The notes under the pieces: model-generated | Seen by the model: only the letters and a program-made list of their open reading frames with translations | Told to the model about the DNA's origin: nothing | The model's database searches: none | In this document: positions 8,148 through 18,198 of the stretch, in pieces | Layout: every line of letters begins with the position of its first letter | Position numbering within the stretch: the first letter of the stretch is position 1 | Assembly (NCBI RefSeq): GCF_001544135.1 | Contig: NZ_BCPV01000003.1 | Span: 1-64,000 of the forward strand | Length of the DNA stretch: 64,000 nt | Source of the DNA: Geobacillus zalihae NBRC 101842 | GTDB lineage: Bacteria > Bacillota > Bacilli > Bacillales > Anoxybacillaceae | Direction: 5' to 3' | Position numbers and translations under genes: made by a program

Positions 8148-10311
8148 TCATGCGATGGCGCTCCGGCCGTCTTCCTCGTTTTTCCCTAGATTCCCGCGGC
8201 AGTTCCCCTCCAATGTTGCGGGCATCGCGCAACACCGCTTTGCGCGACAGGTTGACGCGCCCTTGCTTATCGATTTCCGTTACTTTCACTAAAATTTCAT
8301 CGCCAATCGAAACGACGTCTTCGACTTTGCCGACCCGCCCTTCAGCGAGCTCGGAAATATGGACAAGCCCGTCTTTGCCGTTGAACAACTCAACGAAGGC
8401 GCCGAATTTTTCAATCCGTTTCACTTTGCCTAAGTACACTTGGCCGACTTCGACTTCACGGACGATGTCTTCGATGATTTGCTTCGCTTTTTGGTTGGCT
8501 GCTTCATCCACAGACGAGATGAAAATCGTGCCGTCTTGTTCGATGTCGATTTTGACGCCGGTTTCGTCGATGATTTTGTTGATCTGCTTGCCGCTTGGTC
8601 CGATCACCTCCCGGATTTTGTCCGGGTTGATGTGCATGATCAAAATTTTCGGTGCATATTTGGACAGCTCTTTGCGCGGTTCGCTGAGCGTTTGCATCAT
8701 ATGATCCAAAATCTCGAGCCGCCCTTTGCGCGCTTGCATGAGCGCCTCTTCCAAAATCTCGCGCGTCAATCCTTTTATTTTAATGTCCATTTGCAATGCC
8801 GTCACGCCTTTTCTCGTGCCGGCGACTTTAAAGTCCATATCGCCAAGATGGTCTTCGATGCCTTGAATGTCCGTCAAAATCGTGTAATGGTCGTCGTTTT
8901 TCACAAGCCCCATGGCAATGCCGGCGACCGGTGCTTTAATCGGCACCCCAGCATCCATCATCGCCAGCGTGCTGGCGCAAATGCTGGCCTGCGATGTCGA
9001 GCCGTTCGACTCCAGCACTTCGGAAACGAGGCGGATCGTATACGGGAATTCGCGCTCCGACGGCACGACCGGCTCGAGCGCCCGTTCGCCAAGCGCCCCG
9101 TGTCCGATTTCACGACGCCCCGGCCCGCGCATCGGCCCGGTTTCCCCGACGGAAAACGGCGGGAAGTTGTAATGGTGCATAAACCGCTTCGATTCTTCAA
9201 GGTCAAGCCCGTCCAAAATTTGCACGTCGCCAAGCGCCCCAAGCGTACAAATGCTCAACACTTGCGTCTGCCCGCGCGTAAACAAACCGGAGCCGTGCGT
9301 GCGCGGCAGGACGCCGACCGCCGATGAAAGCGGACGGATTTCATCGACTTTGCGCCCGTCCGGACGGATTTTCTCGACCGTGATCAAACGGCGCACTTCC
9401 TCTTTTACGAGTTTATGCAAAATTTCCTGTACTTGCTTGAGCTTCTCCTCATCCGCTTCTTCCGCCTCATATTTGGCGATGACGCCAGCTTTCACATCTT
9501 CAATGGCAGCATCGCGCGCCAGTTTCTCCGGCACTTGCACCGCTCGCTTAATGTCCGCTTCAGCAAGCTGGCGGATTTCCGCCTCCAGCGCTGGATCCGG
9601 CTCGTAAAGGACGACTTCCATTTTTTCTTTGCCGACTTGGGCGGCGATTTCCTCTTGGAAGGCGATGAGCCGCTTCACTTCCTCATGGCCGAACATGATC
9701 GCTTCCAAAATCACTTCTTCCGGCACCTCATCTGCCCCGGCTTCCACCATGTTGATCGCATCTTTTGTGCCGGCGACGACAAGATGCAGATCGCTTTTTT
9801 CCATTTGCTCGACCGTCGGATTGATGACAAACTGGCCGTCGACGCGGCCGACGATGACACCGGCGATCGGCCCTTCAAACGGAATGTCGGAAATCGTCAG
9901 CGCCACCGACGAACCGATTAAGGCCGCTACTTCCGGCGCGCAGTCTTGATCAACGCTCATGACCATCGAGACGACTTGCACTTCGTTGCGGAATCCTTCG
10001 GCAAACAGCGGGCGAATCGGTCGGTCGATGAGACGGCTCACCAAAATGGCTTTCTCGCTCGGGCGACCTTCGCGCTTAATAAACCCGCCAGGAATTTTTC
10101 CAACCGCATACAACCGTTCCTCGTAGTTGACGGTGAGCGGGAAAAAGTCAACGTTTTTCGCCTCTCGCGACGCGGTGGCTGTGCTCAACACGACCGTATC
10201 GCCGTAGCGGACGAGCGCCGCGCCATTCGCCTGTTTCGCCAGCTCGCCGGTCTCAATGATGAGCGGCCGCCCGGCCACATCGATGGAAAACACGCGTTTC
10301 TCTTGTTCCAT
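8140..10311 (-). CDS. pnpA: Polyribonucleotide nucleotidyltransferase (PNPase)
   Basis: 3'-5' phosphorolytic exoribonuclease and major mRNA decay enzyme. 723 residues: two RNase PH domains (about 10-220 and 320-545, the second with [18 protein letters not shown]), an alpha-helical linker, a KH domain with the [10 protein letters not shown] loop (about 555-610) and an S1 domain (about 620-690). A basic tail [12 protein letters not shown] ends the protein. ATG start with GAGAGGAG about 11 nt upstream. It follows rpsO after a terminator; a TATAAT (about 10345-10352, minus strand) may serve a separate promoter. Confidence 0.98.
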   Translation of the reverse strand: MEQEKRVFSIDVAGRPLIIETGELAKQANGAALVRYGDTVVLSTATASREAKNVDFFPLTVNYEERLYAVGKIPGGFIKREGRPSEKAILVSRLIDRPIRPLFAEGFRNEVQVVSMVMSVDQDCAPEVAALIGSSVALTISDIPFEGPIAGVIVGRVDGQFVINPTVEQMEKSDLHLVVAGTKDAINMVEAGADEVPEEVILEAIMFGHEEVKRLIAFQEEIAAQVGKEKMEVVLYEPDPALEAEIRQLAEADIKRAVQVPEKLARDAAIEDVKAGVIAKYEAEEADEEKLKQVQEILHKLVKEEVRRLITVEKIRPDGRKVDEIRPLSSAVGVLPRTHGSGLFTRGQTQVLSICTLGALGDVQILDGLDLEESKRFMHHYNFPPFSVGETGPMRGPGRREIGHGALGERALEPVVPSEREFPYTIRLVSEVLESNGSTSQASICASTLAMMDAGVPIKAPVAGIAMGLVKNDDHYTILTDIQGIEDHLGDMDFKVAGTRKGVTALQMDIKIKGLTREILEEALMQARKGRLEILDHMMQTLSEPRKELSKYAPKILIMHINPDKIREVIGPSGKQINKIIDETGVKIDIEQDGTIFISSVDEAANQKAKQIIEDIVREVEVGQVYLGKVKRIEKFGAFVELFNGKDGLVHISELAEGRVGKVEDVVSIGDEILVKVTEIDKQGRVNLSRKAVLRDARNIGGELPRESREKRGRRPERHRMKP

Positions 10312-10424
10312 ACAGACGAGTACTCCTCTCTATGTACAGATGAAATTATAGATCCGCTGATGATTAGTATAGACGAATTGGCACCATTGTTATCATCGCC
10401 GTGTCAATCACGCCTATAAACTAG

Positions 10425-10454
10425 CAAAAAAGCGGGAATGCTCCCGCTTTTTTA
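10425..10454 (-). terminator. Intrinsic terminator after rpsO
   Basis: Minus strand GCGGGA / TCCCGC stem flanked by A6 and T7. It overlaps the rpsO stop codon and separates rpsO from pnpA. Confidence 0.85.
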
Positions 10455-10721
10455 TCGACGTAATCCAAGTTTCTCAATCAATTCACGGTAGCGCGCCACA
10501 TCTTTCTTGCGCAAGTAGGCCAATAAGTTGCGGCGCTTCCCGACCATTTTCAGCAAGCCGCGCCGTGAATGATGGTCTTTTTTATGAATGCGCAAATGCT
10601 CGTTCAAGTTGTTGATTTGCTCCGTCAGGATCGCAACTTGCACTTCCGGAGAACCAGTGTCGTTCTCATGGATTTTAAACTGCTCGATGATTTCGCGTTT
10701 GCGCTCCTGCGTCAATGCCAT
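10452..10721 (-). CDS. rpsO: 30S ribosomal protein S15
   Basis: 89 residues, standard length. It carries the conserved [16 protein letters not shown] segment, the [12 protein letters not shown] 16S-rRNA binding segment and the LGLRR end. S15 binds helices h20-h22 of 16S rRNA early in 30S assembly. ATG with GGGAGGTGA at ideal spacing. The upstream leader looks like an autoregulatory operator (see separate entry). Confidence 0.99.
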   Translation of the reverse strand: MALTQERKREIIEQFKIHENDTGSPEVQVAILTEQINNLNEHLRIHKKDHHSRRGLLKMVGKRRNLLAYLRKKDVARYRELIEKLGLRR

Positions 10722-10733
10722 CCTTGTTCACCT

Positions 10734-10788
10734 CCCTAGTCCTAGATCCCCGATTGCCGAGCGGGCGTCGGTGACTCGCCTAGCCAAG
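10734..10788 (-). promoter_or_regulatory. Putative S15 autoregulatory leader (three-way-junction-like)
   Basis: The minus-strand leader just before the rpsO ribosome site can pair CTAG with CTAG around two hairpins, GGCG/CGCC and CCCG/CGGG. This resembles a three-way junction mimicking the 16S S15 site. S15 leaders of this general type have been described in Geobacillus; the fold here is drawn by eye. Confidence 0.55.
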
Positions 10789-10808
10789 CAATGGTTCGCA
10801 TACATTGA

Positions 10809-11795
10809 TTAGAATACCTCTTTTTCCGGCAAAATGCAAGTCTTTTCGCTGAAACAGCGGAAATACTGCTCCGCCTCTTTCTTGTCGCGGGCGATTTGCG
10901 CCGTCAGTTCATCGACACTGGTAAACTTCTGCTCGCTCCGCAGACGGCGGTGCCACTCAATGGTCATCGTTTGTCCATAAAGATCGCCGGAAAACTCGAA
11001 TAAGTGCACCTCAATATTCGGCAATCCTTCGCGCGTTTTATGGAACGTCGGTTTGTAGCCGACGTTCGCCACCCCTTCATATACTTGCCCGCCGATCACC
11101 GCCTTGACTGCATAGACGCCGACTGCCGGCAAGGCATAATCGCTGTTTAAAGCGATGTTCGCCGTTGGAAAGCCGATCATCCGCCCGCGCCGTTCCCCGG
11201 CAACGACCGTTCCTTCAAGCTCATAAAAGCGGCCGAGCAGGCGGGGAAGCTGTTCGACCGCCCCGTCTTCGAGCAGTTTCCGCACCCGGGACGAGCTCAC
11301 TTTTTCCCCGTCGACCGCGAGCTTCGGAATGACCGTCTGTCCAAAGCGGCCGCGCGCATGAATCGGCATCGTCTCCATCGTTCCTTTTCCGAACCGCCCA
11401 TAAGTGAAATCGAAGCCGGCGACGACATGTTTCACGTGCAACCCGTCCAAATATTGGTCAACGAACGCTTCTGGCGACAGCGCAGCAAACGTCGGCGTAA
11501 ATTCAACGATGTACAGCCGGTTGAGGCCAAGTGATGCAATCAGCTGCTCCTTTTTGCCAAGCGGCGTGATCGAGCGCAGCTCGGACTGTTTGCCAAGCAC
11601 AACGGACGGATGAGGATGAAACGTCATCACCGCGCTTTCGTACCCACGCTCGTTGGCGATCTCGACCGCGGTGCGGATCACTTTTTGATGGCCGAGGTGG
11701 ATGCCGTCGAAATAGCCCAGCGCCATCACCGTCGGAGGGAGCGCCTGGCGTTCGAGACGGTGGGGATGCGAAAGAAACAGCGTTTCCATGTCCAT
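10809..11795 (-). CDS. ribF: Bifunctional riboflavin kinase / FAD synthetase
   Basis: Makes FMN from riboflavin and FAD from FMN (ribC in older B. subtilis naming). 328 residues: N-terminal nucleotidyltransferase domain with GYFDGIHLGHQ (27-37) and SSSRVRKLL, then C-terminal riboflavin kinase with GRMIGFPTAN and the YEGVANVGYKPTF segment. The ATG at 11795 has AAGGT/AGGT 5-6 nt upstream; a second ATG two codons on is possible. It sits 37 nt after truB, in the same conserved order as B. subtilis. Confidence 0.96.
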   Translation of the reverse strand: MDMETLFLSHPHRLERQALPPTVMALGYFDGIHLGHQKVIRTAVEIANERGYESAVMTFHPHPSVVLGKQSELRSITPLGKKEQLIASLGLNRLYIVEFTPTFAALSPEAFVDQYLDGLHVKHVVAGFDFTYGRFGKGTMETMPIHARGRFGQTVIPKLAVDGEKVSSSRVRKLLEDGAVEQLPRLLGRFYELEGTVVAGERRGRMIGFPTANIALNSDYALPAVGVYAVKAVIGGQVYEGVANVGYKPTFHKTREGLPNIEVHLFEFSGDLYGQTMTIEWHRRLRSEQKFTSVDELTAQIARDKKEAEQYFRCFSEKTCILPEKEVF

Positions 11796-11832
11796 GACCT
11801 ACCTTCTTTATTTCCGCGCTGCACCCGCGGCG

Positions 11833-12741
11833 TTAACGAAACACTTTGAGCGGTTTCATCAAGCCGGGGCGCGCCGGATGCTTCACGTACAGGGCCAGCG
11901 CTTCCCGCTCGGGCGAAACAAGCACGACCGGCCCGTCAAGCTTCTCTAAAAAAGCGGGAAGCCGGAGCAGCGCCCCGTTTTTTACCTTCTCTGCTACTTT
12001 ATCATTGATTTCATATTTCGGCAAATGAAAAAGCGCCCGCTCGATCGGGATGAGCAAGGCATCAGCCGTCCCGTCGGCCGCCCGGCGCTCAACGTCTTCA
12101 AACGTTACGCAATCTTCAAGCCGAAACGGCCCGGACGCCGTACGGATGAGGTCGGACATATGCGCCGGATAGCCGAGCCGCTCGCCGATCATCACCGCCA
12201 GCGTACGCACGTACGTGCCTTTGCTGCACGTGACGCGAAAGCGAAATGACACCGTTTCCCCAAAGAATTGTTCACGTTCATCAAGCAGTTCGAGCTCATA
12301 AATGGTCACGCGCCGCGTCGGACGTTCGACTTCGATGCCGGCGCGCGCGTATTCATACAGTTTTTTGCCGCCCACTTTCACCGCGGAGTACATCGGCGGC
12401 GTTTGCTCAATTTCTCCGGTCAAGCTGTCAAACACCGCTTCGATTTCCGCGCGCGCAATCGGCCGGTCAACCGGACGGGCGGCGATGATGTCGCCGTCCG
12501 CATCTTCGGTTGTCGTCGCGGCGCCCAGCGTCACTTTTCCTTCATACGTTTTCGTCGTCCCGGTCAAAAACTCGGCGATGCGCGTCGCCTTGCCAAGGCA
12601 AATGGGCAACACACCGGACACGTTTGGGTCAAGCGTGCCGGTGTGTCCCGCTTTTTTTACGCCAAGCAGACGGCGCACTTTGGCCACGCAGTCGTGAGAC
12701 GTCATCCCTTTCGGTTTATTCAGCAGCAATACCCCGTCCAT
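11833..12741 (-). CDS. truB: tRNA pseudouridine(55) synthase
   Basis: Forms pseudouridine 55 in the T-loop of tRNAs. 302 residues: LLLNKPKGMTSH motif, catalytic Asp38 in HTGTLDPNVSG, then the GGKKLYEYAR and CSKGTYVRTL motifs; a C-terminal PUA-like region ends in KPLKVFR. ATG start with AAAGGGTG upstream. It lies in the rimP-nusA-infB-rbfA run and pairs with translation-machinery neighbours. Confidence 0.98.
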   Translation of the reverse strand: MDGVLLLNKPKGMTSHDCVAKVRRLLGVKKAGHTGTLDPNVSGVLPICLGKATRIAEFLTGTTKTYEGKVTLGAATTTEDADGDIIAARPVDRPIARAEIEAVFDSLTGEIEQTPPMYSAVKVGGKKLYEYARAGIEVERPTRRVTIYELELLDEREQFFGETVSFRFRVTCSKGTYVRTLAVMIGERLGYPAHMSDLIRTASGPFRLEDCVTFEDVERRAADGTADALLIPIERALFHLPKYEINDKVAEKVKNGALLRLPAFLEKLDGPVVLVSPEREALALYVKHPARPGLMKPLKVFR

Positions 12742-12779
12742 CGACGCACCCTTTCCGTTTCCATGATCATGAATGGAAA

Positions 12780-12802
12780 TGGATAGACGGTTCGTCTATC
12801 CA
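12780..12802 (-). other. Strong hairpin at the rbfA stop / truB leader
   Basis: Perfect 10-bp inverted repeat TGGATAGACG / CGTCTATCCA with a 3-nt loop, spanning the rbfA stop codon. The minus-strand tail is TTTCCATT, too mixed for a strong terminator. It could be a partial attenuator or an RNA stability/processing element. Confidence 0.7.
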
Positions 12803-13179
12803 TTGTTCGGCTCCCCATCCGCCTCTTTCGCCGGGTGGTCATCGCTTGAAATTTGCCGGATCAGCTGTTCGATGCGGCTGCCGTATTCCATCGTTTCATC
12901 GATTTCAAAGAAAATTTCCGGCGTCTTGCGAAGGCGGATGCGCTGCCCGATTTCCGAACGGATAAACCCTTTCGCTTTCTCGAGCGCCTTCAACGTCTCT
13001 TCCCGCTGCTTGTCATCGCCAAGGATGCTGATGTACACTTTCGCCTGCTGCAAATCACCGGTGACCCGCACATCGGTCACCGTGACAAAGCCGATGCGCG
13101 GGTCTTTCAGCCTGCGGCTGATGATGTCGCTCAACTCTTTTTTCATTTGCTCGCCAACGCGAGTTGCCCGTATATTCAT
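12796..13179 (-). CDS. rbfA: Ribosome-binding factor A
   Basis: KH-domain factor that assists late maturation of the 30S subunit, needed most at low temperature. 127 residues: [29 protein letters not shown], and the [13 protein letters not shown] strand. An acidic and polar tail ([15 protein letters not shown]) extends slightly past the usual 117-120 residues. The ATG at 13179 has GAGGTG 7 nt upstream; the GTG codon just before it is out of register with the ribosome site. Confidence 0.97.
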   Translation of the reverse strand: MNIRATRVGEQMKKELSDIISRRLKDPRIGFVTVTDVRVTGDLQQAKVYISILGDDKQREETLKALEKAKGFIRSEIGQRIRLRKTPEIFFEIDETMEYGSRIEQLIRQISSDDHPAKEADGEPNNG

Positions 13180-13194
13180 CACCCATCACCTCGG

Positions 13195-13473
13195 TTACAA
13201 CCACTCGAATGATGTGGCCGCCCGCTCCAGCTCAGGGAACGAGTCGATCAAAGCAAGCGCCCGCTCGAGCTCCCGTTCGGTCGCCCGGCGGCTGGACGTA
13301 ATGGCAACAAGGCCGATTTTGGCCCGCTGCCATGCGTCTTGATGATCAATTTCGGCCACAGAGACGTTATATTTTTGCCGGATTCTTGTCATGACCCGCT
13401 GCAGGACGGCCCGTTTATCCTTGAGAGAGCGGGCGTTGTAGATGATGCATTCGCACGCGGCGAAGCCGATCAT
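13195..13473 (-). CDS. ylxP: YlxP family protein (DUF503)
   Basis: 92 residues, a small ferredoxin-like alpha/beta protein: [20 protein letters not shown], then the [20 protein letters not shown] core. Family members occur between infB and rbfA in many Firmicutes; a link to ribosome assembly is suspected from context, function unproved. Its ATG overlaps the infB stop (ATGA), so it is translationally coupled to IF2. Confidence 0.92.
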   Translation of the reverse strand: MIGFAACECIIYNARSLKDKRAVLQRVMTRIRQKYNVSVAEIDHQDAWQRAKIGLVAITSSRRATERELERALALIDSFPELERAATSFEWL

Positions 13474-15689
13474 GCCCGGGCCACTTCCTGCATGATGTAT
13501 GCTTCGATGACATCTCCTTCTTTGATATCATTGAAGTTTTTGATCGTCAACCCGCATTCATACCCTTGCGCCACTTCGCGCACATCGTCTTTATACCGCT
13601 TGAGCGAATCGATTTCCCCTTCGTAGACGACGATGCCTTGGCGAATGAGGCGCACCTTGCTGTCGCGGGTAATTTTGCCGTCCGTGACATAGCAACCGGC
13701 GATCGTGCCGACTTTCGATACTTTGAACGTTTGCCGCACTTCCGCCTGACCGATCACTTTCTCTTCGTACTCCGGATCGAGCATCCCTTTCATCGCCGCT
13801 TCAATTTCCTCGATGACATTGTAAATGATGCGATGGAGGCGGATGTCGACTTTTTCCGATTCAGCGGCGCGCTTTGCGTTTGCATCCGGACGGACGTTAA
13901 ATCCAATGACGATGGCGTTCGATGCCGTCGCCAGCGAAATATCCGATTCGGTGATGGCGCCGACAGCCGCGTGGATGATTTTCACCCGCACGCCTTCCAC
14001 ATCGATTTTTTGCAAGGCGGCGACAAGCGCCTCAACCGATCCTTGAACATCGGCTTTGACGATCAAATTCAGCTCTTTCATTTCGCCTTGCTTAATTTGT
14101 TCAAACAAATCATCCAAGCTGACGCGCGTTTTGGCGCTTCGCTGCTCCTGCAGCTGCCGCTGCGCCCGCGCCTCCGCGATTTGCCGCGCCTTTTTCTCAT
14201 CCTCAAACACCATGAAGCGGTCGCCGGCTTGCGGCACTTCATGCAGCCCCGTAATTTCGACTGGCATGGACGGAGTCGCCTCTTTGACGCGCCGGCCGCT
14301 GTCGTTCACCATCGCGCGCACGCGCCCGTATGTTGTGCCGACGACAATCGGATCGCCGACACGCAACGTTCCCGCTTGAATCAAAAGCGTTGCCACCGGG
14401 CCACGCCCTTTATCAAGCTTCGCTTCGATCACCGTACCGACCGCACGCCGGTTCGGGTTGGCTTTTAATTCTTCCATCTCACTGACAAGCAAAATCATTT
14501 CCAAAAGATGATCAAGGCCCTCTTTCGTTTTCGCCGACAACTTGCAGAAAATCGTATCGCCGCCCCATTCCTCCGGAACGAGGTTGTATTCCATCAATTC
14601 TTGCATGACGCGGTCCGGGTTCGCTTCCGGCTTATCGATTTTGTTGATGGCGACAATAATCGGCACGTTTGCCGCCTTGGCGTGGTTGATCGCTTCCACC
14701 GTCTGCGGCATCACCCCGTCATCCGCGGCAACGACAAGAATGACGATATCGGTCACTTGCGCGCCGCGCGCCCGCATCGTTGTAAACGCTTCATGCCCCG
14801 GCGTATCGAGGAACGTAATTTTTTTGTCATTGACCGTCACTTGATACGCACCGATGTGTTGCGTAATACCGCCGGCTTCTTGCTCCGTCACTTTGGAGTG
14901 GCGGATCGCATCAAGCAACGTCGTTTTCCCGTGGTCGACGTGCCCCATGATCGTCACGACCGGCGGCCGTTCAACCAAATCTTCCGGCGCATCGACAATT
15001 TCGATCGCTTCAAAGTTCGTCTCATCGATCGTCACTTTTTCTTCGACTTCAACGCCGTAATCTGAGCAGATGAGCTCGATGGCGTCTTTGTCTAAATCTT
15101 GGTTGATTGTCGCCATCACGCCGAGCATAAACAGCTTCTTAATAATTTCCGACGGTTCGCGGCCAAGCTTTTTCGCCAGTTCGGCCACGGTAAGCGAGCC
15201 TTCAAACGTAATTTTTTTCGGCAGCTCTTTTTCTTTTTTCGCCGGCTGCGGCGCTTGTTTTGCGGCTGGTGCTGCCTGCTTTTTCCCTTTCGCCGGCCCT
15301 TTTCCTTTCTTTTTCGCCGCTTGGAGCAGTTTCTTTTCTTGCTGTTGCGCCTCGGTTTTTTTCGTTTCCTTCCCTTTTGGCGCTCCCTTTTTCTTCGCCG
15401 GTTTCATTTTCGCCTCTTCTTTGCTGTCGTCAAACATTTCCTCATCAGCAAAATCGGCCGCTTTCGCCGGCGTCGGCCGTTTCGGCTTCTCCGTTTTCTT
15501 TTCCGCTTTTTTCTCTTCTTTTTTCCCGGTGTTCGGGCGATATTGATGGTCGAGTTTTTCGACGACATCAGCCTCCAGCATCGCCATATGGTTGTTCACT
15601 TCAATGTTCATTTCTTTCAATTTATGAATGACGTCCTTGCTTGGAACGTTCTGTTTTTTCGCGTATTCATACACACGCATTTTCGACAT
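13470..15689 (-). CDS. infB: Translation initiation factor IF-2
   Basis: GTPase that brings fMet-tRNA to the 30S subunit and promotes subunit joining. 739 residues: N-terminal IF2_N module (1-50), a Lys/Ala-rich linker (about 55-165), a second IF2_N-like module, G domain with GHVDHGKT (249-256), DTPGHE and NKID, then domains II-IV ending in [11 protein letters not shown]. The ATG has GGGGGTGA 5 nt upstream; the longer frame before it reads through ylxQ. Length matches the known Geobacillus IF2. Confidence 0.98.
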   Translation of the reverse strand: MSKMRVYEYAKKQNVPSKDVIHKLKEMNIEVNNHMAMLEADVVEKLDHQYRPNTGKKEEKKAEKKTEKPKRPTPAKAADFADEEMFDDSKEEAKMKPAKKKGAPKGKETKKTEAQQQEKKLLQAAKKKGKGPAKGKKQAAPAAKQAPQPAKKEKELPKKITFEGSLTVAELAKKLGREPSEIIKKLFMLGVMATINQDLDKDAIELICSDYGVEVEEKVTIDETNFEAIEIVDAPEDLVERPPVVTIMGHVDHGKTTLLDAIRHSKVTEQEAGGITQHIGAYQVTVNDKKITFLDTPGHEAFTTMRARGAQVTDIVILVVAADDGVMPQTVEAINHAKAANVPIIVAINKIDKPEANPDRVMQELMEYNLVPEEWGGDTIFCKLSAKTKEGLDHLLEMILLVSEMEELKANPNRRAVGTVIEAKLDKGRGPVATLLIQAGTLRVGDPIVVGTTYGRVRAMVNDSGRRVKEATPSMPVEITGLHEVPQAGDRFMVFEDEKKARQIAEARAQRQLQEQRSAKTRVSLDDLFEQIKQGEMKELNLIVKADVQGSVEALVAALQKIDVEGVRVKIIHAAVGAITESDISLATASNAIVIGFNVRPDANAKRAAESEKVDIRLHRIIYNVIEEIEAAMKGMLDPEYEEKVIGQAEVRQTFKVSKVGTIAGCYVTDGKITRDSKVRLIRQGIVVYEGEIDSLKRYKDDVREVAQGYECGLTIKNFNDIKEGDVIEAYIMQEVARA

Positions 15690-15708
15690 ACATTCACCCC
15701 CATTAAGA

Positions 15709-16011
15709 TCAGTCGAGCATCGTTTGCAATTGGCGCGCAAACCCTTCGTCGATGACAGCGACAACGACGCGGGCGTCCTTGCCGATCGCGCCGCCAAGCA
15801 CATACCGGTCCGGCACTTTGCAAAGCGGGACGCCATAAAACGTGCATTTGTCCGTCACTTTTTTTTCGGTGTTGACCGATGCGTCTTGCGAAAGCAAGAC
15901 GAGCCGCGCCCGACCCCGCTGCACTTCTTTGACGACAAGCTCCTCGCCGGAGACGACTTTGCCCGCCCGCTGCGCCAATCCAAGCAGCGATGCCCAACGG
16001 TTATGCTTCAT
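15709..16011 (-). CDS. ylxQ: YlxQ, L7Ae-family RNA-binding protein
   Basis: 100 residues with the L7Ae/L30e/S12e fold. [19 protein letters not shown] is followed by [12 protein letters not shown], the [20 protein letters not shown] loop and [13 protein letters not shown]. It is a likely K-turn binder by family; the target RNA is unknown. The ATG at 16011 lies inside the end of ylxR (11-nt overlap), with GGAGAAA upstream; codons before it belong to ylxR territory. Confidence 0.93.
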   Translation of the reverse strand: MKHNRWASLLGLAQRAGKVVSGEELVVKEVQRGRARLVLLSQDASVNTEKKVTDKCTFYGVPLCKVPDRYVLGGAIGKDARVVVAVIDEGFARQLQTMLD

Positions 16012-16291
16012 GTCCGGCCTGTTTCTCCTTTTCCGCCAAGGCGAGCAATTCGTCATAAATCGCATCATCGATGTCTGCTTTTAAATGGCGGGCCAAAATG
16101 TTTTTCTTTTTCGCCTGCAAAATGCATTCCGGATCAAGGGTAATATACGCGCCGCGCCCCGCCTTTTTGCCGGTTGGGTCGATCGACACTTCCCCCTCTT
16201 TCGAGCGGACGATGCGCACCATCTCCCGTTTCGGCTTCATCTCTCCAGTGACGACGCATTTGCGCAACGGAATTTTCTTTTGCGCTGCCAT
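16001..16291 (-). CDS. ylxR: YlxR (RnpM) family RNA-binding protein
   Basis: 96 residues (DUF448): [20 protein letters not shown], the signature [12 protein letters not shown] and a Lys-rich [12 protein letters not shown]. In B. subtilis this protein has been reported to bind RNase P RNA and modulate it (RnpM). ATG with AGGGGGAA upstream. It is 13 nt after nusA and overlaps ylxQ, so firmly inside the rimP-nusA operon. Confidence 0.93.
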   Translation of the reverse strand: MAAQKKIPLRKCVVTGEMKPKREMVRIVRSKEGEVSIDPTGKKAGRGAYITLDPECILQAKKKNILARHLKADIDDAIYDELLALAEKEKQAGHEA

Positions 16292-16304
16292 TTTTCATTC
16301 CCCC

Positions 16305-17456
16305 TCACTCGATTTCCGCTGATTGATCAAACGATGGGCCGTTTTCTTCGCTATTTTCATTATCGGCCGCCGCATCGCTGAAATCAAGCGAAGTGGATGG
16401 CGCATGCGGATCAATGCCCATCTCCCGCGCTTCCGATTCGCTTTTAATATCAATTTTCCAGCCGGTCAATTTCGCCGCCAGCCGCGCGTTTTGCCCGCGT
16501 TTGCCGATGGCGAGCGACAGCTGATAGTCCGGAACGATGACCGTCGTCGCCTTTTGCTCCTCGTTGACAATGACGCGCAACACTTTCGCCGGGCTTAACG
16601 CGTTGGCGACAAACTCCACCGGATCGGCCGACCAGCGGACGATATCGATTTTTTCTCCGTTCAGCTCATCAACAATGGCCTGCACGCGTTGCCCTCTCGG
16701 TCCGACGCATGCGCCGACCGGATCGACTTCCGGGTTGTCGGAGTGGACGGAAATTTTCGAACGGTCGCCGGCTTCGCGGGCGATCGATTTAATCTCGACC
16801 GTTCCGTCGTAAATTTCCGGCACTTCGAGCTCAAACAGCCGTTTCAACAGTCCCGGGTGGGTGCGGGAGACGAAAATTTGCGGCCCTTTTGTCGTTTTTT
16901 CCACTTTCGTAATGTATACTTTCAACCGGTCGTGCGGCTTATATGTTTCATTCGGCATTTGTTCGTTTGCCGGCAGGAGCGCCTCCGCCTTGCCGAGGCT
17001 GACGTAGACAAAGCGCGGGTCGACGCGCTGAACGATGCCGGTCATAATGTCCTCTTCACGGTCGACAAATTCGGCGTAGATGATGCTCCGCTCTGCCTCG
17101 CGCACGCGCTGGGTGACGACTTGCTTCGCCGTCTGTGCGGCGATGCGCCCGAAATCGCGCGGCGTCACTTCGAGCTCGACGACGTCGCCGATTTGATAAT
17201 TCGGATTGATCCGCTGCGCCTCCTCAAGCGAAATTTCAAGGCGCGGATCGGCCACCTCTTCGACGACATCTTTGCGCGCGAACACGCGGATCGTGCCGGT
17301 GTCCATATTGAGATCGACGCGCACGTTTTGCGCCTGCCCGAAATTGCGTTTATACGCCGAAACGATCGCCGCTTCGATCGCTTCCATCACGACTTCTTTG
17401 CTGATGCCTTTTTCCCGCATCAGATCGGCTAACGCCTCAAGCAATTGCGTGTTCAT
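16305..17456 (-). CDS. nusA: Transcription elongation/termination factor NusA
   Basis: Binds RNA polymerase and nascent RNA; promotes pausing and intrinsic termination. 383 residues, the short Firmicute form: N-terminal polymerase-binding domain (about 1-125), S1 (about 132-200), KH1 with [15 protein letters not shown] and KH2 with [16 protein letters not shown]. The acidic tail ([13 protein letters not shown]) stands in for the proteobacterial repeats. ATG with AAGGGGGA upstream. It may control its own operon through the structured rimP leader (inference). Confidence 0.98.
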   Translation of the reverse strand: MNTQLLEALADLMREKGISKEVVMEAIEAAIVSAYKRNFGQAQNVRVDLNMDTGTIRVFARKDVVEEVADPRLEISLEEAQRINPNYQIGDVVELEVTPRDFGRIAAQTAKQVVTQRVREAERSIIYAEFVDREEDIMTGIVQRVDPRFVYVSLGKAEALLPANEQMPNETYKPHDRLKVYITKVEKTTKGPQIFVSRTHPGLLKRLFELEVPEIYDGTVEIKSIAREAGDRSKISVHSDNPEVDPVGACVGPRGQRVQAIVDELNGEKIDIVRWSADPVEFVANALSPAKVLRVIVNEEQKATTVIVPDYQLSLAIGKRGQNARLAAKLTGWKIDIKSESEAREMGIDPHAPSTSLDFSDAAADNENSEENGPSFDQSAEIE

Positions 17457-17480
17457 GCAACAAAAATCCCCCTTTTGCGA

Positions 17481-17954
17481 TTAGAAGAAAATGACGGCTA
17501 ATCGGGCGCTTGCCACTTTTTCATACGGAATGGCGACCGTTTTTTGCCGTCCGCGGTCTTTGACCAACAGCGTCACGGTCGTTCCGTCAAAAGCGGTTAG
17601 TTCGCCTTCAAACTGCTTTTCTCCTTCAATGGGCTCATACGTTTTGATATATACATGTTTCCCAATGGCCTTGGCAAAATCTTTTGCCTTTTTCAGCGGC
17701 CGCTCCGCTCCGGGCGATGATACTTCCAAAAAATAGTTATGCGGAATCGGATCGACTTCATCGAGCTTTTCGCTCAATTTTTCGCTGACAGCACCGCATT
17801 GTTCAATATCGACGCCATCGTCAGAGTCAATGAAGACGCGCAAAAACCAATTTTTCCCTTCCTTCACATATTCAATATCGACGAGTTCAAGCCCCATTTC
17901 GTCTAAGATCGGTGTGACGAGTTGTTCGACCGTTTCTGTCACCTTTTTGCTCAT
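17481..17954 (-). CDS. rimP: Ribosome maturation factor RimP
   Basis: Needed for 30S maturation (ylxS in B. subtilis). 157 residues: N-terminal alpha/beta domain with [20 protein letters not shown] and [28 protein letters not shown], then an SH3-like C-terminal domain. The ATG has AAGGAGG 7 nt upstream; the longer in-frame extension crosses the structured leader and is rejected. It is the first gene of rimP-nusA-ylxR-ylxQ-infB-ylxP-rbfA-truB-ribF. Confidence 0.97.
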   Translation of the reverse strand: MSKKVTETVEQLVTPILDEMGLELVDIEYVKEGKNWFLRVFIDSDDGVDIEQCGAVSEKLSEKLDEVDPIPHNYFLEVSSPGAERPLKKAKDFAKAIGKHVYIKTYEPIEGEKQFEGELTAFDGTTVTLLVKDRGRQKTVAIPYEKVASARLAVIFF

Positions 17955-17998
17955 TGTGTTCCTCCTTACCGAGCAAACGTGCATGCGTGGCATAATGA

Positions 17999-18022
17999 GA
18001 AAATCCCCTGCACAAGGCGGGG
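17999..18022 (-). terminator. Terminator-like hairpin in the rimP leader
   Basis: Minus strand CCCCGC / GC(A)GGGG with a 5-nt loop, followed by ATTTTCTC. The stem is moderate and the T run short, so attenuation is possible but not shown. It lies about 45 nt before the rimP ATG. Confidence 0.45.
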
Positions 18023-18056
18023 AATGAACGAGAGATGGGTGCCCATTCAAGACGAA

Positions 18057-18076
18057 AGAGTGGGTTTCCCCACTCT
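18057..18076 (-). promoter_or_regulatory. Leader hairpin upstream of rimP
   Basis: Minus strand AGAGTGGG / CCCACTCT with a GAAA-type loop. A downstream CCCATCTCTC (about 18029-18042) can pair with the 5' arm instead, so two alternative folds exist ahead of the terminator-like stem. Confidence 0.6.
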
Positions 18077-18109
18077 CTGCTTGCCATTATCTTTGCCAAT
18101 TCCACTAAA

Positions 18110-18138
18110 ACTATAACACATTGGGAAATATATTGCAA
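18110..18138 (-). promoter_or_regulatory. Sigma-A promoter of the rimP-nusA-infB operon
   Basis: Minus strand TTGCAA (18133-18138), 17-bp spacer, TATAGT (18110-18115). The predicted start near 18103 gives a leader of about 150 nt before rimP. Confidence 0.8.
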
Positions 18139-18198
18139 CGGGAAACTGCCGCTCGGGCGAAAGAGCGCTGTCCGCTTCCTTCAGCGGCGGCGTTTCCA

